Positions 30,800 through 38,705 are shown, counted from the stretch's first letter. The stretch is DNA of 39,669 nucleotides from Gemmataceae bacterium (GCA_019694755.1 JAIBBI010000034.1:1-39669), one strand, 5' to 3'. Numbers and translations: made by a program. Notes: generated from the letters alone by a model not told the origin.

Positions 30800-32553
30800 G
30801 GTTGCAGCGCCTCCACGAGGCGGTCGAGGCTCGGCGGAATGCGGTTGAGCGCGAGTTGCAGGCGTTCGAACTCCGTGCCGCCCGTCGCGGGCCATTGCGT
30901 CAGCCAGGAGGCGAGCGGATCGGCGATGTGGCGGGCGATCAACTCCTGTTGACGGGTCCGGGCCTTCTCCTTCTGCAACTCGACGTAGCCCGCACCGAGC
31001 CACTCGACGAGTTGGTGCGAGATCCCGGCCGCGAGCGGGACGAGGACCAAGTCCTGGACAGGAGTACCGCCCATCGCGACTGTCCCTGCGATGGCCGCCA
31101 CGTCGAGGGCGAACTTGCTGCCGCGGAGCGCGTTGAGCGTGCCGGGCGATTGCTCGAGGTCTTCGTAGATCGCCCGGGCTGTCGCATCGATCTCCGCCCG
31201 CTGACTGCCTTGAAACGCGGCCATGCCGGTGCGGAAGTGCTCGTGCATCTGCTTGCCGAAATCGCTTTCAAACGCCTGAGCGACGCGGGCCCACAACTCG
31301 TGCTGCTTCTCGGCCGTCAGGGCGGTGGCGCGGATCTGGTCGCTCCACGCCTGGAAGCCGTCTTCGAGCACGGGTTGTTCGGGGATCGACGCGACGGCCG
31401 GCGTGCCGAACATGTTGCCGAGCAGTCCCTTCACGAGCCGGTACGGCGTCCGCACGACGAACAGCGCGGACGACAGGAACTTTCCGACGCCCGGGAAGTC
31501 GAGCATCTCTACGAGCTTGACCAGGGCTTCGTCGAAGCGGTGAAACTTCGCCCCGGTGAGGTACTCCCGGCGGTAGCGGTCGAGGAACTCGGATCGGCCG
31601 CGCTCGACGAGCCGGCGCCAATCCTCGAGGGCGGCCACGTCGTCGCGGGCCACGGAGAGCAGAGCGTCGCTGTGTTGACGGAGGTGCTTCGCGGCCACGC
31701 CAGCCGACTGCCGGCGGAGCAGCCCGGCATCCTCGCCAAGTACTGCGAACTGGTTGATGAGCGGGATGCGGTAACGTGTCGCTCGGGTGGCCGGGTCTTC
31801 CAACTCCTCGGCCGTGAGGAATGGCACGGCCAGTACCGTCACCCGACCGCGTGGCAGGTGCCCGAGCACTTCCTTCTTGAAGTGCGCGATCAGCGGCTCG
31901 GACTGATCCGGCTTCATCTTCGTGAGCACCACGACGATCGGCTTGCCGGCATCGAGGAACAGTTTGAGGTAACGCGTTGGCGCGGCGTCGTTGTAGCGTT
32001 CGTCGGAAGCGACGTAGACGATCACGTCGGCGAGGCCCGCGACTTCGAGCAGGCGGGGCGCGTAGCCTGCCGCCGCCCAGGTCGTCATGTCCGGGCAATC
32101 CCAGACGATAAAACGATCGAGCAGACCGGCATCGGCAGGCACGGGGCGGATCTGGTAGACGTCTTCGTCGATGTTGGAAGGCCCCGGCTGCGCCATCCGC
32201 GTCAGTGGGCCGAGGACGCCGTCGGAGGGTTGCCAGGCGGGTGTGCTCGCGTGGCGATAAGCGACGGGGTGGCGGGTGTAGCCGGCCTGCGGGTTGGCTT
32301 CGGCGATGCTCGAACCGACGAGCAGATTGGCGACGGTGCTCTTGCCCGTGCCCGCCCCGCCGACGACGGCGATGTGCAACGGCGTGGGCGGCTCACCGGC
32401 CAGCGTCGGGCCCGCGGCATTGCGGACGAGGGCGGCTGCGAACCGAAGTGGAACCGCGCCCTCGGCCCGGTCCGGCCGCTTGAGGGCGTGACGCTCCAGC
32501 CAGCCGAAATCCTCGGCGAGGGTCGCGATAAACAGGCGGTCCGACTCTGGCAT
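30796..32553 (-). CDS. Dynamin-like GTPase (first of a pair) with altered G4
   Basis: The 585-residue product has G1 GGAGTGKS (65-72), G3 WDCPDM (151-156) and TKMK (211-214) where G4 (N/TKxD) is expected. The guanine-specificity Asp is thus replaced by Lys, so nucleotide specificity may be changed. A long helical region follows. Moderately hydrophobic segments near 495-530 (VAAIAGTVAMGG, LVLVPLAAGISHQLVEWLGAGYV) could insert into a membrane. The gene ends in an ATGA overlap with the second GTPase gene and starts 23 bp after thiO. Coupled pairs of unequal dynamin-like GTPases are known in other bacteria. No Shine-Dalgarno is visible before ATG 32553. Confidence 0.78.
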   Translation of the reverse strand: MPESDRLFIATLAEDFGWLERHALKRPDRAEGAVPLRFAAALVRNAAGPTLAGEPPTPLHIAVVGGAGTGKSTVANLLVGSSIAEANPQAGYTRHPVAYRHASTPAWQPSDGVLGPLTRMAQPGPSNIDEDVYQIRPVPADAGLLDRFIVWDCPDMTTWAAAGYAPRLLEVAGLADVIVYVASDERYNDAAPTRYLKLFLDAGKPIVVVLTKMKPDQSEPLIAHFKKEVLGHLPRGRVTVLAVPFLTAEELEDPATRATRYRIPLINQFAVLGEDAGLLRRQSAGVAAKHLRQHSDALLSVARDDVAALEDWRRLVERGRSEFLDRYRREYLTGAKFHRFDEALVKLVEMLDFPGVGKFLSSALFVVRTPYRLVKGLLGNMFGTPAVASIPEQPVLEDGFQAWSDQIRATALTAEKQHELWARVAQAFESDFGKQMHEHFRTGMAAFQGSQRAEIDATARAIYEDLEQSPGTLNALRGSKFALDVAAIAGTVAMGGTPVQDLVLVPLAAGISHQLVEWLGAGYVELQKEKARTRQQELIARHIADPLASWLTQWPATGGTEFERLQLALNRIPPSLDRLVEALQP

Positions 32554-32576
32554 GCGGCGATTCTACCGTTTCTGCT

Positions 32577-33641
32577 TCAGGACCGGAACGCGGGTCGGGC
32601 CGGGGGGCCGGCCGGTCGGTCGGGTCGGAACGAATCCAGCGGTATGAAGGGCGTCCGGCCTATCAGAAGCTCGGCGAGCAGCCGACCGGTAGCCGGTGAG
32701 AGCTGCACTCCCGCCCGAAAATGCCCGGTCGCCACGCAAAGATTCCGGTAGCCGGGCACCCGGCCGAGCGTCGGCCGATTGTCCGCGCTGCCGGGCCGGA
32801 GCCCCGCCCAAGTCGCTTCGACGGTCGCGCCCCGCAGCGCGGGCCAATGCGACTCGGCAAACTCGCGCAGGCCCCGGATGCCTTCTTCAGTCGTCGAGGC
32901 GTCGAAGCCGACGAGTTCCTCGGTGGAGCCCGCCAGGACCAGGCCGTCGCCGCGCGGCACGAGGTACTGCTTGTCCCATACGTGGATGTGCTCGGGGCCG
33001 CCCGCAGCGATGCGGTAGGCGACTATCTGGCCGCGGACGGGGAACACGGCCGTGCCCGGACCGAGCAGGCGTTCGCTCCACGCGCCGCCGCACACGAGGT
33101 ATTCGCCGGCGGCGACCCTTCCTTGATTCGTCTCCACGGCGGCGACGCGGTCGCCGTCGCGCTGCCAACCGGTGACTTCGCACTGCGTCCGGATCGTGCC
33201 GCCGAGTTGAGCGACGGCCGCGACAAGTGCGCGCAGGAGCCAGGGATTGCGGACCTGGGCCATGCCGGGAAAGAAAAAGGCGGTCTGATCCGGATCAAAA
33301 TGGTGTTCGATCCCCTCGGACGACCATGCCGGGTCCGCGTCGGCGACGTGTTCGAAGCCACCGCACCGGCGATAGCCGGTCGGTAGGCCGGTCAGCGCGG
33401 TAAGTTCGTCGGCAAGCGCGGGCCAGCGGGCCGCGCTCTCGGCCCGCAGACGGTCGTCGGGAAGATTGGCCCGGTCGGGGTTGCCCGGCGCGATGATGCC
33501 CGCGCCGGCCCAACTCGCGGCCCGGCCGGGTTCGCCACGCTCGAGGAGCGTTACGCGCGTACCGCGGCGCAGGAGTTCGTAGGCCACCGCGAGGCCGACC
33601 ACCCCGGCCCCGACGATCGCCACGTCCGCCAATGGAGTCAT
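32577..33641 (-). CDS. thiO: Glycine oxidase ThiO-type FAD enzyme
   Basis: This 354-residue flavoprotein of the D-amino-acid oxidase superfamily has the FAD motif VGAGVVGLAVAYELLRRG (GAGVVG 11-16). The ThiO-type segments SWAGAGIIAPGNPD and LWVRGQIVAY-like VFPVRGQIVAYR are present, as is the closing ATGHFRAGVQLSPATGRLLAELL. ThiO oxidises glycine to the imine used for the thiazole of thiamine. No other thiamine gene is nearby, so a related amine oxidase is possible. ATG 33641 lies only 11 bp from the start of the divergent zincin gene, and no Shine-Dalgarno is visible. The two GTPase genes follow on the same strand. Confidence 0.87.
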   Translation of the reverse strand: MTPLADVAIVGAGVVGLAVAYELLRRGTRVTLLERGEPGRAASWAGAGIIAPGNPDRANLPDDRLRAESAARWPALADELTALTGLPTGYRRCGGFEHVADADPAWSSEGIEHHFDPDQTAFFFPGMAQVRNPWLLRALVAAVAQLGGTIRTQCEVTGWQRDGDRVAAVETNQGRVAAGEYLVCGGAWSERLLGPGTAVFPVRGQIVAYRIAAGGPEHIHVWDKQYLVPRGDGLVLAGSTEELVGFDASTTEEGIRGLREFAESHWPALRGATVEATWAGLRPGSADNRPTLGRVPGYRNLCVATGHFRAGVQLSPATGRLLAELLIGRTPFIPLDSFRPDRPAGPPARPAFRS

Positions 33642-33652
33642 ACTTTTGATCT

Positions 33653-34072
33653 ATGATGAACCGCCTCCAGTTCGACCGCTGTGTCGCCCGGGTGATGGAG
33701 TCGCTGCCCGAGGCGTTTGCACCGTATCTCGACAACCTCGTCGTGGACGTGGAGGACGAGGCCGACGAGGCGACGTTGCGCGACGTCGGGTTGACCGACG
33801 ACGAGATTGCCGACGGCGACACGATCTACGGGCTGTTCATTCCGTCGGAGTTCGACTCGGGCGACGGCCTGGGCGGTGTCGATGGCCACGACCAGCCGCC
33901 GCACAGGATCGTGATCTATCGGCGACCATTGCTCGAGGACTTCCCGGACCGCCGGGACCTGCGCATCGAGATCCGCAAGACGGTCGTCCACGAGTTGGCC
34001 CATCATTTTGGCTGGACGGACCGGGATCTGGAGGGATTCGACAACGATCCGGATCCGTTTGGAGATGAGTGA
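33653..34072 (+). CDS. Small zincin-type metallopeptidase-family protein
   Basis: The 139-residue acidic product contains HELAHHFG (113-120), an HExxHxxG zinc motif, then WTDRD with a possible third ligand. The length, acidic N-terminal part and placement of the motif near the C-terminus match the minimal zincin family formerly called DUF1025. Its physiological substrate is unknown. The start is ATG 33653 or the adjacent ATG 33656. Eleven bases separate it from the divergent thiO start codon, so its promoter must lie inside thiO or the message is leaderless. No signal peptide is seen. Confidence 0.85.
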   Translation: MMNRLQFDRCVARVMESLPEAFAPYLDNLVVDVEDEADEATLRDVGLTDDEIADGDTIYGLFIPSEFDSGDGLGGVDGHDQPPHRIVIYRRPLLEDFPDRRDLRIEIRKTVVHELAHHFGWTDRDLEGFDNDPDPFGDE

Positions 34073-34396
34073 GAGAGTGGGGGAGTGAGGGGGGCGATTC
34101 GTTTCGTTGCCTTGAAAATAGCTCCTCCTATTGAACCTATTTTCATCCGCGCAGGAGACCGACGCGTCATGAGGGTTTCATTTCATTTCACGGACACACG
34201 TTTCGTTTCACTAGTCAGTGATCTCGCTGTAAACTGTTACAAGCAATAGTTATGAAGCACGAACTACTGTGATGGACGATTCAAGGCAGGGACAGAAAGC
34301 TGCCATTTTGGCGGCAATTTTGGGCCAGTCCCACCTGTTGTTCTGTCCCACCTTGTGGTAAAGTGGGTGCGGTATGGCGAGAAAGAGAAGGACCAG
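34073..34396. other. AT-richer intergenic region before the toxin-antitoxin pair
   Basis: No gene is supported in these 324 bases. The composition is visibly lower in GC than the neighbourhood and includes pyrimidine-rich copies of TTTCATTTCATTTCAC and GTTTCGTTTCAC around 34168-34211. The 3' end carries the repeats and promoter described separately. Such composition suggests that the toxin-antitoxin unit arrived by transfer. Confidence 0.5.
34289..34364 (+). promoter_or_regulatory. Candidate operator and promoter of the toxin-antitoxin operon
   Basis: A perfect nine-base inverted repeat GGGACAGAA (34289-34297) / TTCTGTCCC (34341-34349) spans the region. GTCCCACCT occurs twice as a direct repeat (34328-34336 and 34345-34353, offset 17). 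An extended -10 box TGGTAAAGT has its hexamer at 34359-34364, with TTGTTC (34338-34343) as a weak -35 at a short spacing of 15. The start of the antitoxin is 33 bp downstream. The arrangement fits autorepression by the antitoxin complex; this is inference. Confidence 0.4.
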
Positions 34397-34675
34397 ATGT
34401 TAACAGAGACGCGAACAACGGATGCCAAGGGGAGGCTGGTTTTGCCGAAGTCATTCGCCAACGCCACGGTCATCATTGAACAGGTCAGTGACACGGAGAT
34501 CCGCGTCCGGCGGGCGAAGGTCATAGCCGAGGACGACCTGCCCTTTGAAGAGGAAGTGGCGACGCTCCTATCCGACCGCGATCGCGACCGGTTCCTGGAG
34601 TTGCTGGCGAATCCGCCAGAACCGACGCCGGCGATGATTGCCGCGGCCGAGCGCCATAAGGCCCGCCGTGGCTGA
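34397..34675 (+). CDS. Antitoxin with AbrB/SpoVT-like DNA-binding domain
   Basis: The 92-residue product starts at ATG 34397 after AGAAGGA. Residues about 5-40 read TRTTDAKGRLVLPKSFANATVIIEQVSDTEIRVRRA, the swapped-hairpin (AbrB) pattern with the KGRLVLP turn. The acidic and helical C-terminal half (DDLPFEEEVATLL, FLELLANPP) would cover the toxin. Its last eight bases overlap the GTG start of the GNAT toxin gene. AbrB-type antitoxins normally bind their own operator, and repeats are present upstream. Confidence 0.75.
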   Translation: MLTETRTTDAKGRLVLPKSFANATVIIEQVSDTEIRVRRAKVIAEDDLPFEEEVATLLSDRDRDRFLELLANPPEPTPAMIAAAERHKARRG

Positions 34676-35171
34676 GTGGCGAATCGAGCCGTTCGCGACC
34701 GAACACGAGCGCGGTGCATTCTCATGCGGCCAACCTGCGCTCGACGATTTCATTCGCGATCGGGTCCGTCAGTACGAACGACGACACCTCGGCAAGACTA
34801 TGGTGGCCGTGACCCCCGGTACCAGGACGGTCGTCGGTTATTACACGGTCGCGGCCGGCGCCATCTCGTTTACAAACATGCCAGTCTATTCCGCGAGAAA
34901 GCTACCGCGGCACCCCGTGCCTGTTGTACTTCTGGCTCGCCTGGCAGTAGATCTATCGGTTCAGGGAATGAAGTTGGGTGAAGCCCTGTTGTTCAACGCC
35001 CTGCAGCGAACGCTCGACCTGTCCACGAGCTTGGGCATCCATGCCGTCGAAGCCCACGCGATCGACAACTCCGCGACCGGCTTCTACTGCAAGTACGGCT
35101 TCGCACCACTTCTCGATAACGCGAGGCACTTGTTCCTTCCGGTCTCGATCATTTCAAAATTGCTGGCTTGA
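34668..35171 (+). CDS. GNAT-family acetyltransferase toxin
   Basis: The 167-residue product is placed at GTG 34668 (VAEWRIEPF), because an ATG at 34638 would lie deep in the antitoxin gene. It has the toxin-type GNAT layout: GAFSCGQPALDDFIRDRVRQYERR, TRTVVGYYTVAAGAIS, LLARLAVDLSVQGMKLGEALL with the acetyl-CoA loop Q-G-x-x-L-G, and the C-terminal ATGFYCKYGFAPL with the catalytic tyrosine (FYxKxGF). TacT/AtaT-like members acetylate aminoacyl-tRNAs and stop translation. The usual partner is a DUF1778 antitoxin; here it is AbrB-like. The fold and operon arrangement strongly support a toxin-antitoxin pair. Confidence 0.83.
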   Translation: MAEWRIEPFATEHERGAFSCGQPALDDFIRDRVRQYERRHLGKTMVAVTPGTRTVVGYYTVAAGAISFTNMPVYSARKLPRHPVPVVLLARLAVDLSVQGMKLGEALLFNALQRTLDLSTSLGIHAVEAHAIDNSATGFYCKYGFAPLLDNARHLFLPVSIISKLLA

Positions 35172-35238
35172 GTGAACCTTCCGGGCGTCTGAATGGCATG
35201 GTCTGTGGCAGACGAAGATGGGTAACGTGACCCCTCCG

Positions 35239-35250
35239 CTTCGATCGAAG
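35239..35250. promoter_or_regulatory. Perfect 12-bp palindrome, possible operator
   Basis: CTTCGATCGAAG lies in the 216-bp gap between the toxin and the next membrane protein gene. It is the only clear symmetric element in that gap. A regulator site is possible, but nothing else supports it. Confidence 0.25.
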
Positions 35251-35387
35251 TCATCGAATGTCCCGCCGATGAGAATGGCGGAATCAGGCTGTCGCACGCC
35301 AGCCAAACGGACCTCATATCATGTCGACATACTGGCCGACGGCAGTGCCGGTCGGATTTGGTGCCGCAACGAATCTCAGGCGACACG

Positions 35388-35942
35388 ATGAGCGAACCTG
35401 CACCAGTCACCGTTGATGCCCGCTCGGTTGTCCTGCCCCGGTCGTGGAAGATCGGGCTCGGGGCGGCCGTGGTCATGGTCCTGCTCGCGATCCTGGGCAT
35501 CGGCCTTTCGACGACCAACCGGGCGATCGCGCCAAAGTACTGGCTCGGCCTCGTCCCCGTGTACGGCATGCTCTGCGTCGGCACAGCGTGGTACCGGGCC
35601 CGACACGGGCAGGGCGGGCGAACGCAGATCATCCAGCAGGTGGTCCACTGGCTCGCCATCGCGGCCGCCATCGGCCTCGATTTTCTGATCCGGAGCACCG
35701 GCGAAGATTCCAATGTTGCGGCCGGCTTCAACGCACTGCTGTTGCTCGCGCTCGGGTGCTTCCTCGCCGGCATACATCTCGAGTGGATGTTCATGCTCGT
35801 CGGCGTCCTGCTCGCGCTGACGCTCGTGGTCGCCGTCAAGGCGGAGCAATATCTGTGGCTGCTCGTCCTGGCGGGTATCGCCGTCATTGCCGTCATGTTC
35901 ATCGGGCGTCGATTGAAGAGCCGATTCGGCGGAGACCAGTAA
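35388..35942 (+). CDS. Integral membrane protein of unknown function
   Basis: The 184-residue product starts at ATG 35388 after CTCAGG. It shows five hydrophobic segments: about 22-42 (IGLGAAVVMVLLAILGIGL), 51-68, 84-100, 113-131 and 135-176 in two close helices (MFMLVGVLLALTLVVAV, LWLLVLAGIAVIAVMFIG). A cytoplasmic basic C-terminus follows (RRLKSRFGGDQ). No family motif is recognised. It is 36 bp upstream of the AI-2E-family transporter on the same strand and may be co-transcribed with it. Confidence 0.72.
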   Translation: MSEPAPVTVDARSVVLPRSWKIGLGAAVVMVLLAILGIGLSTTNRAIAPKYWLGLVPVYGMLCVGTAWYRARHGQGGRTQIIQQVVHWLAIAAAIGLDFLIRSTGEDSNVAAGFNALLLLALGCFLAGIHLEWMFMLVGVLLALTLVVAVKAEQYLWLLVLAGIAVIAVMFIGRRLKSRFGGDQ

Positions 35943-35978
35943 GCCGGGCCGGGGAATCGAACATTCGGGGTTTCATTG

Positions 35979-37754
35979 ATGCCGCCTGCTGATCCCGTGC
36001 CATCTTCTCCGCGGTCGTGGCAGGCGGTGGCCCAGCGACTGGCCATCTGGGGCGGGTTCTTTGTCCTGCTCCGGCTGACGCGTGACTTCTTTTTCATCGG
36101 CTTCATGACGTTTCTGTTTTCGTACCTCGCGCTGACAATCATCGGCCGGGCGATGAGCCGGCTGTCGCCCGACCGGGATCGACCCGTGGTGCGGAAGCTG
36201 ATGACGGTAGCGCTGTTTCTCCTGGCGCCGCTTGGTTTGCTGGTGGTCGGGAGCATCGTCGGACCGCGGCTCATTGCCGAGGTGCAACACCTGGCCGGCT
36301 GGGTGACCGACGTCAGCCCGACGACGGCGACGGCCGGGGTGCTCGAGCAATGGATCGGGCCGATGGAGTTTCGCCGGGCCTACCACGGACCGGAGGATCC
36401 GAAGTACCGGGAGGATTTCGCCGAATTTCAGAAGAAAGGCGTCGGTGGGGTGCAGGCTTACAACGACTTCCCGTCTATCGAGGCGTGGGTCGAAGGCCAG
36501 TTCCGCAAGAAATTCCAACAGGCGGAAGTCGAGCGCCTCCGGCTGGAACTGCAACGCGAAGGTACGTCGAGCCAGTCGTTCACGAACTGGTTCCTCTCCA
36601 AAAAATACCCCGCGCTGCAGGAGCAGGCCCGCCGGGTTAAGCCCGCGGCCGAGGACGCGCTGCTCGTCCGCGCGGCGGCCGGGGAGCCGGCGGAAGTCGC
36701 CCTCAAGGGCGTCCGGCAAAGCCCCACGCAGTTGGCCGGGCTGCAGGCAGAGTGGATTCAATATGCCGTCGATCAGGCATTGCCCGGCCTTTGGCGATCG
36801 CCGGAGTATCACAAGCAACTGCACGAGACCTACGACACAATGCGGCTCCGACGGCCGTCGGCGATTCCGTACACCTTCGAGCAGTATCAGACGCTGCAAC
36901 GCGCGCGGGCCCAGGGGCCGGCCGCGTTTAGCCAGGCGTTCGACGCGATTCAGCCGAAGGCTTCGGAATCGATCGCCGGCGCGATCCAGGGCGACTTCGA
37001 GGCGGCGCGGAAGCACGAATTGTTTCAGCGATGGTGGACCACCAACGCCTTTGCCGGGTTTCTCCGCGATCAGTTGGAGAACCGCCTCAGCGGTCCGATT
37101 GGCGAGTGGCTGCGAAAGGCACTGTCGGCTTTCGTCGATGTGCCGATCGATATCGGGACAGCGCTCCTGCTCAGCTTTTTCATCTGCATCGACTTTCCCA
37201 ACCTGAGGGCGGGCTTCCGCGGGCTGCGCGAAACCTGGCTGCGGAGCGTCTTCGACGAGATCGTGCCCGCGCTGGCCGATCTCGGCCGATTGGTCGCCCG
37301 GGCCCTGATCGCACAGGGGCTGATCGCCCTGTGCAATGCCACGATGGTGTTCGTCGCCCTGACGATGCTGGGCGTCGAGCACGAGGTACTGCTGGCGACG
37401 ATGACGTTTGTCCTGTGCCTGATTCCGACTCTGGGAGCGTGCATCGCGCTGGTCGTCATTTCACTCTTCGCGCTATTGCAATTCGGCGGAGGCGTGTCGC
37501 TCGCGCTGAAGGCGGCCGGGGCGGTGACGGTCGTGCTGATCATCGAGAGCTTCGTGCTCAGCCCGCGGATTCTCGGCAAGATGATGGAACTCCACCCGGT
37601 GCTGATCGTCGCACTCCTGCCCGTCGCACAATACTTCTTCGGCATCTGGGGCCTGATCCTGGCCGCGCCGGTGTCGGTCTATGTGATCAACGTCATCATT
37701 TTCAACCGGGGTCTGCCGGGCGAGCACGCTCATGCGCCGCCCGCGGCCGGCTAG
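35979..37754 (+). CDS. AI-2E-family (UPF0118) transporter with a large soluble insertion
   Basis: The 591-residue product starts at ATG 35979. Two N-terminal hydrophobic segments (about 21-58 and 74-98) precede a helical, charged region of about 240 residues (105-345). The membrane domain follows (385-585) with the family features LGRLVARALIAQGLIALCNATMVFVALTMLGVEHEV, LCLIPTLGACIALVVISLFALLQFG, SFVLSPRILGKMMELHPVLIV and FGIWGLILAAPVSVYVINVI. Members are usually about 350 residues and export or take up signal molecules or ions (AI-2, Na+/H+). The insertion replaces the normal short extracellular segment. It is followed 10 bp later by the ThuA-like gene. The substrate is unknown. Confidence 0.85.
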   Translation: MPPADPVPSSPRSWQAVAQRLAIWGGFFVLLRLTRDFFFIGFMTFLFSYLALTIIGRAMSRLSPDRDRPVVRKLMTVALFLLAPLGLLVVGSIVGPRLIAEVQHLAGWVTDVSPTTATAGVLEQWIGPMEFRRAYHGPEDPKYREDFAEFQKKGVGGVQAYNDFPSIEAWVEGQFRKKFQQAEVERLRLELQREGTSSQSFTNWFLSKKYPALQEQARRVKPAAEDALLVRAAAGEPAEVALKGVRQSPTQLAGLQAEWIQYAVDQALPGLWRSPEYHKQLHETYDTMRLRRPSAIPYTFEQYQTLQRARAQGPAAFSQAFDAIQPKASESIAGAIQGDFEAARKHELFQRWWTTNAFAGFLRDQLENRLSGPIGEWLRKALSAFVDVPIDIGTALLLSFFICIDFPNLRAGFRGLRETWLRSVFDEIVPALADLGRLVARALIAQGLIALCNATMVFVALTMLGVEHEVLLATMTFVLCLIPTLGACIALVVISLFALLQFGGGVSLALKAAGAVTVVLIIESFVLSPRILGKMMELHPVLIVALLPVAQYFFGIWGLILAAPVSVYVINVIIFNRGLPGEHAHAPPAAG

Positions 37755-37764
37755 GGGACGGGTC

Positions 37765-38538
37765 ATGCGAGTCGTCATGTTTGCGGGATTGCTGATGCTC
37801 GGCGCGGTGGTCGTCGCGGCGGACCCGCCGGCCAGGCCGCGGATCGATCCGGGGCGGGAGGCGCTCGGGCAGACGGGGCGCGTCCCCGTGCTGGTCATCT
37901 CCGGCAACGATTCGTTTCACCGGTGGAAGGAAACGACGCCGCTGATGCGTACGCACCTCGAGGCGGCGGGGCGGATGGAAACGCGGATCGTCGAGGACTT
38001 TTACATTCTCGAATCGCCGGCCGCGCTGGCCCGGTACAAAGCCATCGTGCTCAGCGGGCAGGTCGCGACCTCGACGCCGGCGATGCGGAAAAATCTGGAG
38101 GAATACGTCCGCGGGGGCGGCGGCCTGGTGGCGATCCACTGGGCCATCGATAGTTTCGGCGATTGGCCGGAATTCGTAAACCTGCTCGGCCGGCGGTGGA
38201 AGGAGGGGACATCGGGCGAGGAGCACGGGATGTTCTCTGTCACGGTGCGGGATCGCAAGCACCCGATCACCCGAACCATGGAGGATTTCCGAACTCCGGA
38301 GCAGGAGGCGATCCACTTTGATCTCGACGGCGCGGCCGAGATTCAGGTGCTGGCCACGGCGCATCTGCCGAAGGTGAAGAAGGATGTCGCGGTGGCGTAT
38401 GCGTACACGCCCGGCAAGGGTCGTGTGGTGTTCACGCCGCTGGGCCATTCTCTGAAAAGTCGGGATGACCCGGGCTTTCAGAAGCTGATCTCGCGGGCCG
38501 TCGAGTGGGCCGCGACGGGGGACGTGGTGGAAAAGTAG
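37765..38538 (+). CDS. Exported ThuA-like domain protein
   Basis: The 257-residue product starts at ATG 37765 after AGGGGACGGG. It has a signal peptide (MRVVMFAGLLMLGAVVVAAD). A ThuA/trehalose-utilisation domain (glutamine-amidotransferase-like fold) follows, with VLVISGNDSFHRWKETTPLMR, YKAIVLSGQ, EYVRGGGGLVAIHWAIDSFGDW and the C-terminal GKGRVVFTPLGHS. Planctomycetes carry many exported ThuA domains, thought to act on sugars, but the reaction is unproven. It closes a run with the AI-2E-family gene (10 bp gap). Confidence 0.86.
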   Translation: MRVVMFAGLLMLGAVVVAADPPARPRIDPGREALGQTGRVPVLVISGNDSFHRWKETTPLMRTHLEAAGRMETRIVEDFYILESPAALARYKAIVLSGQVATSTPAMRKNLEEYVRGGGGLVAIHWAIDSFGDWPEFVNLLGRRWKEGTSGEEHGMFSVTVRDRKHPITRTMEDFRTPEQEAIHFDLDGAAEIQVLATAHLPKVKKDVAVAYAYTPGKGRVVFTPLGHSLKSRDDPGFQKLISRAVEWAATGDVVEK

Positions 38539-38547
38539 GTTGTCTGC

Positions 38548-38589
38548 TATCCGCTATCCGCTACCCGCATTCCGCTTTCCGCAATCCGC
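38548..38589. repeat. Six tandem 7-bp units (WWYCCGC)
   Basis: TATCCGC, TATCCGC, TACCCGC, ATTCCGC, TTTCCGC and AATCCGC follow one another without gap. A shorter related series (GATCCGC, TTTTCGC, AATCTGC) occurs at 39120-39140, downstream of the DUF559 gene, so the flanks of that gene carry related direct repeats. Confidence 0.7.
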
Positions 38590-38621
38590 CAGATTGGACT
38601 GTGCGTGATGTGAGCGCGCGG

Positions 38622-38663
38622 CGGCTACCCCCCCCCATCCCTCCCCCGCAAGGGGAGAGGGAG
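38622..38663 (+). repeat. G/C-run palindromic repeat, copy 1 (left flank of DUF559 gene)
   Basis: The sequence CGGCTACC, a C-run, then CCCTCCCCCGCAAGGGGAGAGGGAG can fold into a hairpin around CGCAA. It is inverted relative to copy 2 (39074-39113) and in the same orientation as copy 3 (39175-39244). A REP-like, probably mobile, repeat is inferred. Confidence 0.6.
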
Positions 38664-38673
38664 TCAGAATGCT

Positions 38674-38690
38674 CCGCCACTTCGTGGCGG
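38674..38690 (+). promoter_or_regulatory. Hairpin beside the ribosome site of the DUF559 gene
   Basis: CCGCCAC (38674-38680) pairs with GTGGCGG (38684-38690) across a TTC loop, immediately before AAGGAAG, the likely Shine-Dalgarno of the gene starting at 38706. It may restrict translation initiation. Confidence 0.45.
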
Positions 38691-38705
38691 AAGGAAGTTG
38701 TTGAG

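Noticed and set aside
30706-32751. 681-residue open frame on the plus strand across the GTPase genes
   Set aside because: It is antisense to two GTPases with intact motifs and has the low-complexity Arg/Gly/Glu composition of a GC-rich shadow frame.
33646-34068. 140-residue plus-strand frame overlapping the zincin gene
   Set aside because: The other frame encodes the HELAHHFG motif; this one is Arg/Gly-rich shadow sequence.
35973-37382. 469-residue open frame on the minus strand
   Set aside because: It is antisense to the AI-2E-family transporter, whose membrane segments are clear; the antisense product has no recognisable domain.
38548-38589. Tandem 7-bp units as a CRISPR array
   Set aside because: The units are contiguous and far too short, have no spacers, and no cas gene is nearby.
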